A DNA stretch of 64,000 nt from Flavobacterium crocinum (GTDB taxonomy: Bacteria; Bacteroidota; Bacteroidia; Flavobacteriales; Flavobacteriaceae), in contig NZ_CP029255.1 of assembly GCF_003122385.1 (NCBI RefSeq), positions 310,001 through 374,000 on the forward strand. Reading direction: 5' to 3'. A model generated the notes under the pieces. It saw only the letters and a program-made list of their open reading frames with translations. It was not told where the DNA came from and made no database searches. The translations under genes were made by a program, and so were the position numbers. This document shows, in pieces, positions 45,763 to 55,847 of the stretch; position 1 is the stretch's first letter; each line of letters opens with the position of its first letter.

Positions 45763-47730
45763 CTATTTATCTAAGACTTCAAAAGTCGAATTCATACTTT
45801 TAAACTCCGGAACAATCTTTTTCATCTTGGTAACAATATCATCGTTTTCATAAAAATCTGCAATACCAATCAGCTCATCTACATCAATATGCAGGTTTTC
45901 ATATTCATCCTGAATCTCCTGTGCAATCATAATCTTTTCATGATAAGTCGGAAGTGTTTTAGAAGTATCATTTAGTAATTCTTCATATAACTTTTCACCA
46001 GGTCTTAGTCCTACGATTTTTATTTTGATTTCTTTATCAGGAATAAAACCTGCCAGTTTAATCATTTTTTTAGCCAAATCAATAATTTTAACTGGTTTTC
46101 CCATATCAAAAATATAGATTTCACCACCATTCCCCATTGCGCCGGCTTCTAATACTAACTGACAAGCTTCCGGGATAGTCATGAAATAACGAATAATATC
46201 CTGATGTGTTATCGTTACGGGACCACCTTCTGCAATTTGTTTTGTAAATAATGGAACAACCGAACCGTTTGATCCTAACACATTTCCAAAACGCGTAGTA
46301 ATAAATTTTGTACCGCCTTCAACATTCTCCTTTTGATTTTTTAAGTATAAAGACTGAACATATTTCTCAGCTATACGTTTGCTTGCCCCCATTACATTAC
46401 TAGGGTTAACGGCTTTATCTGTAGAAACCATTACAAATTTCTTCACACGATATTTACAAGCTAAATCTGCAAGGTTTTTAGTTCCTTTAATGTTAGTTTG
46501 AATTGCCTGTGCAGGATTTTCTTCCATTAAAGGCACATGCTTATAGGCTGCCGCATGGAAAACCACATGTGGATTATAATTTTTGAATACTTTTTCGAGT
46601 GCTTTTTTACTTCTCACGTCTGCAATCACAGCTACAATTTTTGTGCTAAAATTCATTCCTTGAGTTTCCAGACATAAGTTATGAAGTGGCGTTTCGGCAT
46701 GATCCAGAACAATAACATTTTTAGGGTTAAAGTTTAAAACCTGTCGAACTATTTCACTTCCGATTGATCCAGCAGCACCAGTAATTAAAATAGTTTTATC
46801 TTTTAATTGTTTAGAGATCGATTTACTATCCAGAACTATAGGTTTTCTTTCCAGTAAGTCTTCAATCTGAATATTCTTAACTTTTTGTGAGATTTCTTTT
46901 TGATTCTCCCAATCTGAAATTAATGGAACTGTATATACTCTATAATTAAACTCTAAACATTGATCAACAATAATCAATTGTTCATCTTTGGTTAAACTCT
47001 TATCTGCAATAATTACTCCTTCAGCAGCTACAGAACGCATCAAGGCAGGAAGCTTTTTTCTTAAAATCAAAATAGGTAGATCCAGCATACGTTTGGATGC
47101 ATTCTGGTTATTCTTATCTACAAACCCCACAATTTTAAATCGAGTAGGTGTTTCAAATTTTAAAGCATTTGCGACAGAAATTGCATTTGCATCGGTACCA
47201 TAAATAACAGTTCTAACCAATTTTGTCGTCGTTTTCTCCGAAAAATACATTTCGAATGTTTGCTTTACCACAACACGATACAAGAAAAGTCCACAAAAAG
47301 ATAAAACCAGATTTATAAAAAGCGCTGTATTTAAAAATGCTTTATGTCCTGTGTATAATTCAAAAACCAGATTAATAAACAAGAAGAAAACTAAAACTGA
47401 CATTTGTGAGAACAACAGTTTTATAGCATCAATATAAGAAGAATGCCTAATAATTCCCGAATAAGTTCTAAATAGCCAAAAGAAAAATATATTTACCAGA
47501 ATCAGGCTTCCCACAAAGTAAAAATCATGAGAAGTAATGATGTAGCCAATTGCAGTACCCTCAAAAAGCAAGTAAGTAAAGGAAAATGAAAAAAACAAAA
47601 CCATTACATCTATTGCAATAATAATCCATCTAGGCAAATAACTTAAGTTATTAATATTTGCCCTAAGATTTCTTGGAGAAAAAGTCTTGTATAACAATGA
47701 GGTTATACTATTTGGTCTATCTGTACTCAA
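45763..47730 (-). CDS. Membrane UDP-sugar 4,6-dehydratase (WbpM/PglF/CapD family)
   Basis: A 655-residue long-form dehydratase that turns UDP-GlcNAc into UDP-4-keto-6-deoxy-GlcNAc. Four spans (about residues 35-150), a CoA-binding-like middle domain, then the SDR domain: ILITGAAGSIGSEIVRQV near 316, VIADVRS, VFHAAAYKHVPLME and VSTDKAVNPSNVMGASKR near 450, where methionine replaces the usual SDR tyrosine, as in WbpM. The start is TTG at 47730 directly after an in-frame stop; another TTG 14 codons on is possible. Last gene before the hairpin. Confidence 0.92.
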   Translation of the reverse strand: MSTDRPNSITSLLYKTFSPRNLRANINNLSYLPRWIIIAIDVMVLFFSFSFTYLLFEGTAIGYIITSHDFYFVGSLILVNIFFFWLFRTYSGIIRHSSYIDAIKLLFSQMSVLVFFLFINLVFELYTGHKAFLNTALFINLVLSFCGLFLYRVVVKQTFEMYFSEKTTTKLVRTVIYGTDANAISVANALKFETPTRFKIVGFVDKNNQNASKRMLDLPILILRKKLPALMRSVAAEGVIIADKSLTKDEQLIIVDQCLEFNYRVYTVPLISDWENQKEISQKVKNIQIEDLLERKPIVLDSKSISKQLKDKTILITGAAGSIGSEIVRQVLNFNPKNVIVLDHAETPLHNLCLETQGMNFSTKIVAVIADVRSKKALEKVFKNYNPHVVFHAAAYKHVPLMEENPAQAIQTNIKGTKNLADLACKYRVKKFVMVSTDKAVNPSNVMGASKRIAEKYVQSLYLKNQKENVEGGTKFITTRFGNVLGSNGSVVPLFTKQIAEGGPVTITHQDIIRYFMTIPEACQLVLEAGAMGNGGEIYIFDMGKPVKIIDLAKKMIKLAGFIPDKEIKIKIVGLRPGEKLYEELLNDTSKTLPTYHEKIMIAQEIQDEYENLHIDVDELIGIADFYENDDIVTKMKKIVPEFKSMNSTFEVLDK

Positions 47731-47765
47731 TTAAGGTTTGGTTTAAGTCTGTAAACTAGTTTTTA

Positions 47766-47773
47766 CAAAAATA
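47766..47773 (-). promoter_or_regulatory. Possible -7 box before the dehydratase gene
   Basis: TATTTTTG on the minus strand fits TAnnTTTG and ends 36 bases before the TTG start. No -33 element is clear. It would give the WbpM-type gene its own transcript. Confidence 0.25.
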
Positions 47774-47812
47774 CAAATTAAAGGTTTTAAAATAATTATT
47801 TTATTAGCCAAA

Positions 47813-48697
47813 TTAAATTTTAACACCTTTCTTCTTTTGTTTTAAAAATTCTAACAAATAGGTTCCGTAACCTGATTTTAACAACGGTTTTGCAAGGTTT
47901 TCTAATTGTTCGTCATTAATAAAACCTTGTCTCCATGCAATCTCTTCAATACACCCGACTTTTAATCCCTGTCTCTCTTCTAAAACTTGAACAAATTGTC
48001 CTGCCTGCATTAAACTATTAAAAGTTCCCGTATCAAGCCAAGCAGTTCCTCTGCTTAATATCCCAACTTTTAGTTTACCTTTTTCAAGATAAACTTTATT
48101 GACATCTGTAATCTCATATTCACCACGAGCACTAGGCTTTATATTTTTTGCAATTTCAACGACTGAATTATCATAAAAATATAATCCCGGAACTGCGTAA
48201 TTTGATTTAGGTTCTAATGGTTTTTCTTCGATAGAAATAGCTTTTTTATTTTCATCGAATTCAACAACACCATATCTTTCAGGATCTGCAACGTGATAAG
48301 CAAAAACTACCCCACCCTCAGGATCGGCGTTATCTTTTAATAATTGCTGCATATTTGTTCCAAAGAAAATATTATCTCCAAGTACTAAAGCTACTTTATC
48401 TTTACCTATAAATTCTTCACCAATTACGAAAGCCTGTGCTAACCCATTTGGATTTGGTTGTTCAGCATAACTGAATTTGCATCCTATTGTACTTCCATCT
48501 CCTAAAAGTTTTTTAAAATGTGGCAAATCATGAGGAGTAGAAATTATTAAAATTTCATTGATTCCAGCCATCATTAATGTTGACAGCGGATAATAAATCA
48601 TTGGCTTATCATAAACTGGCATTAATTGCTTGCTAACTGCTAATGTCAATGGGTGTAATCTTGTACCAGATCCTCCAGCTAATATTATTCCTTTCAT
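47813..48697 (-). CDS. rfbA: Glucose-1-phosphate thymidylyltransferase RmlA
   Basis: Makes dTDP-glucose from glucose-1-phosphate and d[39 protein letters not shown] is the unmistakable start, with VLGDNIFFG near 108 and [16 protein letters not shown] near 215. At 294 residues it is normal. First committed enzyme for dTDP-rhamnose and other dTDP-6-deoxysugars; rfbB is not in the window. Confidence 0.96.
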   Translation of the reverse strand: MKGIILAGGSGTRLHPLTLAVSKQLMPVYDKPMIYYPLSTLMMAGINEILIISTPHDLPHFKKLLGDGSTIGCKFSYAEQPNPNGLAQAFVIGEEFIGKDKVALVLGDNIFFGTNMQQLLKDNADPEGGVVFAYHVADPERYGVVEFDENKKAISIEEKPLEPKSNYAVPGLYFYDNSVVEIAKNIKPSARGEYEITDVNKVYLEKGKLKVGILSRGTAWLDTGTFNSLMQAGQFVQVLEERQGLKVGCIEEIAWRQGFINDEQLENLAKPLLKSGYGTYLLEFLKQKKKGVKI

Positions 48698-48762
48698 AAA
48701 ACTTGATTTTAAATCTCAAGATTTCGTTTCAACATTGAATACGAAATAATAGAGTAATTTTT

Positions 48763-49608
48763 TTAAATAAATATTTTCTTTAAACTCTCTTTGTAATCTG
48801 GAACTTCTAAATTATAAATTGATTTTATTTTTGTTTTATCTAACAATGAAAAACTAGGTCGCTTTGCAGGAGTAGGATATGAAGATGATGGAATACCTCC
48901 AACTTCGCATTTGTACTGTCCTAATTCTTTAATAGTTAACGCAAATTCATACCAACTAATTTCACCTTCATTCGAATAATTATAAATTCCAGAAATCCAT
49001 TTGGAAGATTCTACTATATCGATCATTACTTGAGCCAAATCTGCAGCATATGTTGGCGATCCAATCTGATCGTTCACGACATTAATTTCTTCTCTTTCCT
49101 GCATTAAGCGTTTCATTGTTTTTACAAAATTATTTCCAAATTTACTATAAACCCACGATGTTCTAATAATTATTGCTTTTGGATTCTCTTTTAAACACGC
49201 AATTTCACCTGCCAATTTACTTTCTCCGTAAACATTTATAGGTTTTGTCCCAGCATCTTCTCTTAAAGCAGTCGACGAAGAGCCATCAAAAACGTAATCT
49301 GTCGAAATATGAATTAATTTGACGTTATTTTTTGCCGCATATTTTGCAATTAATTCAACTGCTAAATGGTTTATTTTAAAAGCTAAATCTCTTTCAGATT
49401 CAGCTTTATCTACAGCTGTATAAGCCCCACAATTAAATATAATATCTGGTTTAATTTCACTTAATTGAGAGTTAAGCAATTCCAAATCATCTAATGTTGC
49501 TTTTGTTCTATCTGCAAATATCCAATCATACTTAGAATAAGAAGTCGATAAAACTTTAAGTTCAGATCCTAATTGTCCAGTTGCTCCGGTTACCAGAATT
49601 TTTTTCAT
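48763..49608 (-). CDS. rfbD: dTDP-4-dehydrorhamnose reductase RmlD
   Basis: Last step to dTDP-L-rhamnose. SDR fold with ILVTGATGQLGSELKVL at the N-terminus, IFNCGAYTAVDKAESE near 58, ISTDYVFDG near 101 and the YGESKLAGE catalytic Tyr-Lys near 128. The C-terminal RPSFSLLDKTKI is the RmlD signature. 281 residues. It starts on the last base of the rfbC stop. Confidence 0.95.
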   Translation of the reverse strand: MKKILVTGATGQLGSELKVLSTSYSKYDWIFADRTKATLDDLELLNSQLSEIKPDIIFNCGAYTAVDKAESERDLAFKINHLAVELIAKYAAKNNVKLIHISTDYVFDGSSSTALREDAGTKPINVYGESKLAGEIACLKENPKAIIIRTSWVYSKFGNNFVKTMKRLMQEREEINVVNDQIGSPTYAADLAQVMIDIVESSKWISGIYNYSNEGEISWYEFALTIKELGQYKCEVGGIPSSSYPTPAKRPSFSLLDKTKIKSIYNLEVPDYKESLKKIFI

Positions 49609-50156
49609 TAAAACAAACTATTACAATTTTCAATAAAAGGAAGTATCTGATCTTTTTCTGAAACAATTGCTTCATCTAGATTCATTCCCCAATCAATATT
49701 TAACGAAGGATCATCATATTTAATCCCTCCTTCCGAAGCCTTATTATAAAATTGATCACATTTATACATAACAGAAGCTGTTTCACTTACAACAGAAAAA
49801 CCATGGGCAAATCCTTGTGGTACCAATAGTTGTTTTTTATTCTCTGCAGATAGCAAAACACTAAAAGCTTTTCCATAAGTAGGAGAATCTTTTCTCAAAT
49901 CTACAGCTACATCAATGATTTCTCCTTCTAAAACACGAACTAATTTAGTTTGTGCGAAAGGTGGGTTTTGATAATGTAAACCTCTTAAGGTTCCTTTTTT
50001 TGAAAATGATTGGTTATCCTGAACAAAATCAATATTAATTCCTAAATCCTCAAATTTTGTTTTACTGTAAGATTCAAAAAAATAACCTCTTTCGTCTCCA
50101 AAAACTGTTGGCTCAATAAGTACTAAATCTTTTATGTAAGTCTTCTCTATTTTCAT
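49608..50156 (-). CDS. rfbC: dTDP-4-dehydrorhamnose 3,5-epimerase RmlC
   Basis: Cupin epimerase of 182 residues. FGDERGYFFESY near 20, SFSKKGTLRGLHYQ near 50-63 (catalytic His), VDLRKDSPTYGK near 88, FAHGFSVVSETASVMYKC near 117 and IKYDDPSLNIDW near 144 follow the RmlC order. Forms the rmlACD set with its neighbours and lies 15 bases after the aminotransferase gene. Confidence 0.96.
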   Translation of the reverse strand: MKIEKTYIKDLVLIEPTVFGDERGYFFESYSKTKFEDLGINIDFVQDNQSFSKKGTLRGLHYQNPPFAQTKLVRVLEGEIIDVAVDLRKDSPTYGKAFSVLLSAENKKQLLVPQGFAHGFSVVSETASVMYKCDQFYNKASEGGIKYDDPSLNIDWGMNLDEAIVSEKDQILPFIENCNSLF

Positions 50157-50171
50157 ACTTTAATTTTATAT

Positions 50172-51299
50172 TCAATTCAAGAAATTAATTAAAACTTCTT
50201 TTATTCTGTTTTTATCTTCCTTAGTTAAATTTGATCCCGATGGTAAACACAATCCTTTTTCAAATAAGTCCTCTGCGACTTGGCCTCCATAATAAGGATA
50301 TTTCTCAAAAATGGGCTGCAAGTGCATTGGTTTCCATAAAGGACGGCTTTCGATGTTTGCCTCTTCAAAAGCAATTCTTAAACTTTCTTTTTGTTCCTGT
50401 GTCTCCAGTAATATTGTGTTTAGCCAATAATTTGAAAAAAAATCTTCATTCAGACTATCCAAAAGCTTTGCATTTTTAACTTTATGAAAAATATCTTTAT
50501 AAAAAAAATGATTCTTTCTTCTTGAAATAATATTATTTTCTAACATTTTCATTTGTCCAAGACCTATAGCTGCACAAATGTTACTCATTCTGTAGTTATA
50601 GCCTACTTCACTATGTTGATAATGTATGGCTTTATCTTTTGATTGGGTTGCAAAAAAAATGGCTTTATCTTTTGTTTCTTTATAATTGCCAATTAATACT
50701 CCACCACTTGAAGTTGTGATAATCTTATTTCCATTAAATGATAAAATACCAAAATAACCAAAACTACCACACTTTTTTCCTTTATAAGTACTCCCCAAAG
50801 CTTCTGCACTATCTTCAATAATTGGTATGTTATATTTATCAGCAATTGAATGTATCTCATCTACTTTATAAGGCATACCATAAAGATGAACTGCTATAAT
50901 CGCTTTCGGTTTTTTTCCTTTTTTTATTCTACCCTTAATAGCAATTTCAAGATTTATTGGACAAATATTCCAGGTATCAATTTCACTATCTACAAACACT
51001 GGAGTCGCATTTTGATACAAAATTGGATTTGCTGAAGCTGAAAAAGTCATACTTTGACATATTACCTCATCACCGGCTTTAATATCTAATAAAATTAATG
51101 CCAAATGTATCGCTGATGTTCCAGAATTTAATGCTGTCACAAATTTCTCTTGCTCAAAATAATCCTCAAATTTATTTTCAAATTCATCAACACTTGGTCC
51201 TCCGGAAGTAATCCAGTTTGATTTTAGTGCTCTCTGAATATATTCTTCCTCATAACCACTTTCCTCAGACAATGACAAATAGATTCTTTTATTGTTCAT
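50172..51299 (-). CDS. PglE-like DegT/DnrJ/EryC1 sugar aminotransferase
   Basis: PLP enzyme that aminates a 4-keto sugar nucleotide. Family blocks match C. jejuni PglE closely by eye: LNSGTSAIHLAL, IIEDSAEALGSTYKGK, FGYFGILSFNGNKIITTSSGG (the PLP lysine), HYQHSEVGYNYRMSN, ESRPLWKPMH and GLCLPSG. UDP-4-keto-6-deoxy-GlcNAc from the WbpM/PglF enzyme is the likely substrate. The frame opens at 51350, but the ATG at 51299 (MNNKRIYLSLSE) is the natural start and gives 375 residues, with an 11-base overlap with the cupin gene. Confidence 0.87.
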   Translation of the reverse strand: MNNKRIYLSLSEESGYEEEYIQRALKSNWITSGGPSVDEFENKFEDYFEQEKFVTALNSGTSAIHLALILLDIKAGDEVICQSMTFSASANPILYQNATPVFVDSEIDTWNICPINLEIAIKGRIKKGKKPKAIIAVHLYGMPYKVDEIHSIADKYNIPIIEDSAEALGSTYKGKKCGSFGYFGILSFNGNKIITTSSGGVLIGNYKETKDKAIFFATQSKDKAIHYQHSEVGYNYRMSNICAAIGLGQMKMLENNIISRRKNHFFYKDIFHKVKNAKLLDSLNEDFFSNYWLNTILLETQEQKESLRIAFEEANIESRPLWKPMHLQPIFEKYPYYGGQVAEDLFEKGLCLPSGSNLTKEDKNRIKEVLINFLN

Positions 51300-51720
51300 T
51301 ATCAAAAAGCCAATAATTTGAAGGATAACGAACATCATCCTCACCGACATTTGTTAAGGGCAATGTAGAAAATGACATTAATTTTGAATTTTCTTCAAGA
51401 GACTCTATTGCATTAGCGTAACCTGCTGGTATATGAACAATTTTACTATCTGATTCAGAAACTAAAACAGTTTCAATGATTAAATCTTTTGAAGGATTCT
51501 CCCAATTATCAATTTTTACAAAATGAATCTTAAAAGAACCCGAGAGGCAATAAAAATTTTTAGCATCTAGTTTATGTCCCTGCCATGCTCGGATTGGATT
51601 TTCCTGAGAGTTACTTATAATATAAAACCTTTCAATATCCTTAAAACTGAAATCATTTACATATGATATACTCCCACGATGATCTGAAAATTTTCCTCCC
51701 TGAATAATTTTAGGCTTCAT
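51289..51720 (-). CDS. RmlC/WxcM-like sugar cupin
   Basis: A 143-residue single-domain cupin. SDHRGSISYVNDF, WQGHKLDAKNFYCLSGSFKIHFV and IPAGYANAIESL resemble RmlC and the ketoisomerase/epimerase cupins (FdtA, WxcM) that sit beside sugar aminotransferases. It is too short for a fused enzyme. The reaction (3,4-isomerisation or epimerisation of a keto sugar nucleotide) is inferred. It overlaps the initiating-transferase gene upstream by 11 bases. Confidence 0.7.
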   Translation of the reverse strand: MKPKIIQGGKFSDHRGSISYVNDFSFKDIERFYIISNSQENPIRAWQGHKLDAKNFYCLSGSFKIHFVKIDNWENPSKDLIIETVLVSESDSKIVHIPAGYANAIESLEENSKLMSFSTLPLTNVGEDDVRYPSNYWLFDNEQ

Positions 51721-52681
51721 GCTTTAATCGTAAATTACTTTTGTTCAACAAATAAAACTTTGACGAATAAATACAAAGTAATGGCAGAATTACAAGTAAG
51801 AATATGACTGCATCTTGTACTTTTTGATATAGAACAATTACTAAAAAAGAAATACCTGCCTGCACCAAAGCATACAAAAGAGACACTAGTCTATGCTGAA
51901 TTTTATACTCATTACTTAATACCTGATATAAATGCAATCGATGTGCTTCAAAAATATTTTGCTTTAAAAAAAGTCTGTGCAAAATTGTACAGATTGCATC
52001 GACGCCGTAAACAGCTAAAAACAAAAGCCAAATTAATGATTCTGTAACAAGTATGAGTTTTAAAACTAAATATATTATCCAAAAAGCTATAGCAATACTT
52101 CCGACATCACCAGCAAAACACTTTGCTTTCTTTCTATAATTAAAAAACAAAAAGACTAAACTGGCAAGCATTGCATATTTTATGAAAGCCCCGTCAGTAA
52201 AAAGCTGAACTTTAGTATTTACATACAGCAATGCTCCCATTACAACCAAAGTATAAAGGCCTGTAATGCCATTAATCCCATCCATGAAATTGTAGGCATT
52301 AATTAGACCAATAGCCAGAACATAAGCAATTACAACACCCCAAATTGGAAATAAATTGAATAACCCGAGATCAAAGAATATTAAAGTAATCGCAAGAAAG
52401 TGAATCGAAATCCTGATCTTATTTGATAAACTTTGAATATCATCCCAAAAACTTACTAAACTTACCAATGTGATTCCGGTAAAGAAAAAATAATTATTCT
52501 GAATGTGCTGAACAAAATATAGTAAAGCGGAAAACCAGAAAATTATTCCACCACCACGCAATGTTATTTCTGTGTGTGAACTTCTTTGATTTGGTTTGTC
52601 AATTATATTAAAATGATCGGCTACCTTAAAGTAAAGTAACATAATAATCATCAAAATAATTCCTAAAATTGTGTATTCCAT
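51710..52681 (-). CDS. WecA/WbpL-type undecaprenyl-phosphate N-acetylaminosugar-1-phosphate transferase
   Basis: Polytopic (about ten spans) PNPT-family enzyme of 323 residues that starts glycan assembly on undecaprenyl phosphate. DKPNQRSSHTEITLRGGG near 29, VSFWDDIQSLSNKIR near 77, INAYNFMDGINGI near 127 and FAGDVGSIAI near 189 are the catalytic Asp-rich motifs, and HRLHLYQ near 247 the C-terminal site. Neighbouring WbpM- and WbpV-like genes suggest a QuiNAc or FucNAc-type donor, as with P. aeruginosa WbpL. Confidence 0.91.
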   Translation of the reverse strand: MEYTILGIILMIIMLLYFKVADHFNIIDKPNQRSSHTEITLRGGGIIFWFSALLYFVQHIQNNYFFFTGITLVSLVSFWDDIQSLSNKIRISIHFLAITLIFFDLGLFNLFPIWGVVIAYVLAIGLINAYNFMDGINGITGLYTLVVMGALLYVNTKVQLFTDGAFIKYAMLASLVFLFFNYRKKAKCFAGDVGSIAIAFWIIYLVLKLILVTESLIWLLFLAVYGVDAICTILHRLFLKQNIFEAHRLHLYQVLSNEYKIQHRLVSLLYALVQAGISFLVIVLYQKVQDAVIFLLVILPLLCIYSSKFYLLNKSNLRLKHEA

Positions 52682-52690
52682 TTTATGAAA

Positions 52691-53623
52691 TTATTCCCAG
52701 TTAGTATCTTTTATTTCGTCATAGACTTTCTGAATACCTTCTTCTAAACTTGTTTTAGCTTTCCAACCAAAACCATTAAGTTTCGAAACATCCATCAATT
52801 TACGAGGTGTACCATCTGGTTTAGAAGTATCTGTAAGAATTTCGCCTTCGTAACCAACTATTTTTTTGACTAGAATCGCCAAATCCAGAATCGAAATATC
52901 TTCTCCAACTCCAATATTTACCAGCCCATCTTCATTGTAATTTTCCATTAGATAAAAACAAGCCTCAGCCAAATCATCGGCATGTAAAAATTCTCTTTTA
53001 GGACTTCCTGTTCCCCAAATTGTTACTGACGCATCATTATTACGTTTTGCAGTAATGAATTTTCTTAACATTGCCGGAAGAACATGAGAATTTTTTAAAT
53101 CGTAATTATCGTTAGGCCCGTATAAATTAGTAGGCATAACAGAAATAAAATTACATCCAAATTGATCTCTGTATGCATCACACATTTTAATTCCTGCAAT
53201 TTTTGCAATTGCATAAGGCTCATTTGTTGGTTCTAATTCACCTGTTAACATATACTCCTCTTTTAAAGGTTGAGGAGCCATTTTAGGGTAAATGCATGAA
53301 GATCCTAAAAACATTAATTTTTTTACGTCATTTAAATAGGATTGATGTATTACATTATTTTGTATCATCAGATTTTCATAAATAAAATCTCCTCTGTAAG
53401 TATTATTAGCGATAATACCACCAACTTTTGCTGCGGCTAAAAAAACATAATCTGGTTTTTCTTGTGCAAAAAAATCAGCTACTGCTTGTTGATTTCTTAA
53501 ATCTAATTCTGCAGAAGTTCGAATAACAAAGTTTGTATACCCCTGCTTTTTTAATTGACGTAAAATAGCTGAACCTACCATACCGCGATGTCCAGCTATA
53601 TAAATTTTATCTTCTAAATTCAT
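52691..53623 (-). CDS. fcl: GDP-L-fucose synthase
   Basis: Epimerase-reductase converting GDP-4-keto-6-deoxymannose to GDP-L-fucose. IYIAGHRGMVGSAILRQL at 8-25, FLAAAKVGGI near 60, LGSSCIYPKMAPQPLKE near 105 and the Tyr-Lys pair in EPYAIAKIAG near 138 are diagnostic. 310 residues. Paired with gmd 47 bases upstream in reading order. Confidence 0.96.
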   Translation of the reverse strand: MNLEDKIYIAGHRGMVGSAILRQLKKQGYTNFVIRTSAELDLRNQQAVADFFAQEKPDYVFLAAAKVGGIIANNTYRGDFIYENLMIQNNVIHQSYLNDVKKLMFLGSSCIYPKMAPQPLKEEYMLTGELEPTNEPYAIAKIAGIKMCDAYRDQFGCNFISVMPTNLYGPNDNYDLKNSHVLPAMLRKFITAKRNNDASVTIWGTGSPKREFLHADDLAEACFYLMENYNEDGLVNIGVGEDISILDLAILVKKIVGYEGEILTDTSKPDGTPRKLMDVSKLNGFGWKAKTSLEEGIQKVYDEIKDTNWE

Positions 53624-53670
53624 AATGATAATTTCTAAATCAAGAATACAATTATTCTGATTTATTTAAA

Positions 53671-54789
53671 TTAATATCTAGTTGCAGATCTAACTTCGTT
53701 TAACATCTTCTCTCTCTTAACATAATTAAGATCAGATGCCATCATTTCTTTTACTAATCCCGCTAAATCATATTGAGGAACCCATCCTAATTTAGTTTTA
53801 GATTTAGTAGGATCACCAATAAGTAAATCTACTTCTGTTGGACGGAAATACTGAGGGTCAATAGCAATTACTTGTTTACCTACTTCTATTTGATAGTCGG
53901 GATTACTACAAGATGCAACATATCCTTTTTCATCTACTCCTTCTCCTCTAAATTCGATATCTATTCCCACTTCAGCAAATGACATTTTAACAAAATCACG
54001 AACATAAGTAGTTTCTCCCATAGCGATTACATAATCTTCCGCAACATCTTGTTGCAAAATACGCCACATTGCTTCTACATAATCTTTCGCATGTCCCCAG
54101 TCACGTTGTGCATCTAAATTACCTAAATACAAACAATCTTGTTCTCCTAAAGCAATTGCTGCTGTAGCCATTGTTATTTTACGAGTTACGAAAGTTTCGC
54201 CTCGACGTGGTGATTCGTGGTTAAATAAAATACCATTACAAGCAAATAGGTCATAAGCTTCTCTATAATTTTTGGTAATCCAAAAACCGTAAATTTTTGC
54301 TACTCCATAAGGTGAACGTGGATAAAATGGTGAGTGCTCATCATAAAAACCTTTTTCGTTTTTATTCTCAGCCAAACCACCATACAACTCAGATGTTGAT
54401 GCCTGATAAATACGTGTTTTCTTTTCTAAACCTAGAATACGAACTGCTTCTAAAATACGTAACGTTCCAACTCCATCAACATTTGCAACATATTCGGGAG
54501 AATCAAACGAAACTTTTACATGGCTCATCGCTCCCAGATTGTAAATTTCGTCAGGTTGAACTTCCTGAATAATTCTAATTACATTAGTAGAATCTGTTAA
54601 ATCGCCATAATGCAGTTTGAAATTTACATGAGCTTCATGCTGATCTTGGTAAATATGATCAATACGTTGCGTATTAAAAGAAGACGCTCTTCGTTTAACA
54701 CCATGTACTATATATCCTTTTTCTAATAACAATTCAGCTAAATATGATCCGTCTTGTCCTGTAATTCCTGTAATAAGTGCTACTTTCAT
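53671..54789 (-). CDS. gmd: GDP-mannose 4,6-dehydratase
   Basis: First step from GDP-mannose to GDP-L-fucose. [23 protein letters not shown] at the start, [17 protein letters not shown] near 87, [10 protein letters not shown] near 129 and [13 protein letters not shown] near 157 (catalytic Tyr-Lys), then [19 protein letters not shown] near 193. 372 residues, full length. No GDP-mannose supply genes are in the window. Confidence 0.96.
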   Translation of the reverse strand: MKVALITGITGQDGSYLAELLLEKGYIVHGVKRRASSFNTQRIDHIYQDQHEAHVNFKLHYGDLTDSTNVIRIIQEVQPDEIYNLGAMSHVKVSFDSPEYVANVDGVGTLRILEAVRILGLEKKTRIYQASTSELYGGLAENKNEKGFYDEHSPFYPRSPYGVAKIYGFWITKNYREAYDLFACNGILFNHESPRRGETFVTRKITMATAAIALGEQDCLYLGNLDAQRDWGHAKDYVEAMWRILQQDVAEDYVIAMGETTYVRDFVKMSFAEVGIDIEFRGEGVDEKGYVASCSNPDYQIEVGKQVIAIDPQYFRPTEVDLLIGDPTKSKTKLGWVPQYDLAGLVKEMMASDLNYVKREKMLNEVRSATRY

Positions 54790-54802
54790 TTTTATTTAAT
54801 TA

Positions 54803-55708
54803 TTAAATGTCATTATTTTTTAAGTAATCAATCACCGATTGGGGATTCCAATCTAAAAGAGTTCTTGCCTTTGAATCATCAAAAGTCAAATCAGATGTGA
54901 TTTTTTTTAGTTTTAAAGAATTTATTGGAGACTTATCTCCCAATAAATCTCCTACTAGCCCCATTGTTCTTGCTACAAAAAGAGGCAGGTTTAGAGGCGT
55001 TTTATTTTTTTTCTGCTTCGAGATAATGTTACTCAATTCGCTGAAACTAGGATCTACACCATCCGTTAAATTATATGTCCCACCAACAACAGCTACTTTT
55101 GGAATAAAATTAGCCACGTCTTTTACCAATACCATACTTTTTCTAGCTTTACCTCCACCAATATTAAAATAATAGCCTTTTTCAATTGCTTTTATCATTG
55201 CTCCTAAATTTCCTGGAGGTTTCTTTCCGACTAAAAGTGGTAAACGCAAAATAGTACATACAACATTATGTTTTTTACACCAATCCATTACAAATATTTC
55301 AGCTTCAATTTTACTCAAACCATAAGAATCTTTGGCTTCTAAAGATGAATGCTCTGCTATGCTTAACCCCTCATGTTTACCATATACAGAAACTGAGCTA
55401 ATAAAAACTAACTGCTTAGGAATATGAGATTGTTCTAGTCCTTTTAGTAAATTAATTGTTCCTGTAACATTAACATTATAAAACTGTTTTTTCTCAACTT
55501 CTGTTTTTGGAACACTATGTGCTTTTCCTGCAGCGTGAACTACCAAATCAAAACCATGAGGCAATTCAGGTATTTCTTTGCTAATATCACAAACAATTTC
55601 AGTAGTAGAATTACCTAATGTAGTAATAGAATAATTAAGTTCTTCTAAAACAGGCAGAACGTTTCTTCCAAGAAAACCAGTAGCACCGGTAAATAATATT
55701 TTATTCAT
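54803..55708 (-). CDS. WbpV-like NAD-dependent sugar reductase/epimerase
   Basis: SDR family enzyme. ILFTGATGFLGRNVLPVL, LVVHAAGKAHSVPKT, VFISSVSVYGKHEG and the Tyr-Lys pair in DSYGLSKIEAE. The C-terminal half is the short type of 4-keto reductases such as WbpV/WbpK that make UDP-QuiNAc or UDP-FucNAc. The frame opens with TTG at 55720; the ATG at 55708 (MNKILFTGATGF) is the right start and gives 301 residues. Next to gmd by 13 bases. The exact product is inferred. Confidence 0.8.
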   Translation of the reverse strand: MNKILFTGATGFLGRNVLPVLEELNYSITTLGNSTTEIVCDISKEIPELPHGFDLVVHAAGKAHSVPKTEVEKKQFYNVNVTGTINLLKGLEQSHIPKQLVFISSVSVYGKHEGLSIAEHSSLEAKDSYGLSKIEAEIFVMDWCKKHNVVCTILRLPLLVGKKPPGNLGAMIKAIEKGYYFNIGGGKARKSMVLVKDVANFIPKVAVVGGTYNLTDGVDPSFSELSNIISKQKKNKTPLNLPLFVARTMGLVGDLLGDKSPINSLKLKKITSDLTFDDSKARTLLDWNPQSVIDYLKNNDI

Positions 55709-55847
55709 GATAAACAACAATTGAGTATTTTATCTTTAATATTTTTTTGATTATACAACTTTCTTTTTTTAAACTTTGGTAAATTTTAAGCAATTCTTTT
55801 TTTTAATCTTTTTCTCTTTGTTAAATATTGCAGGCGTAGTTGTAACT

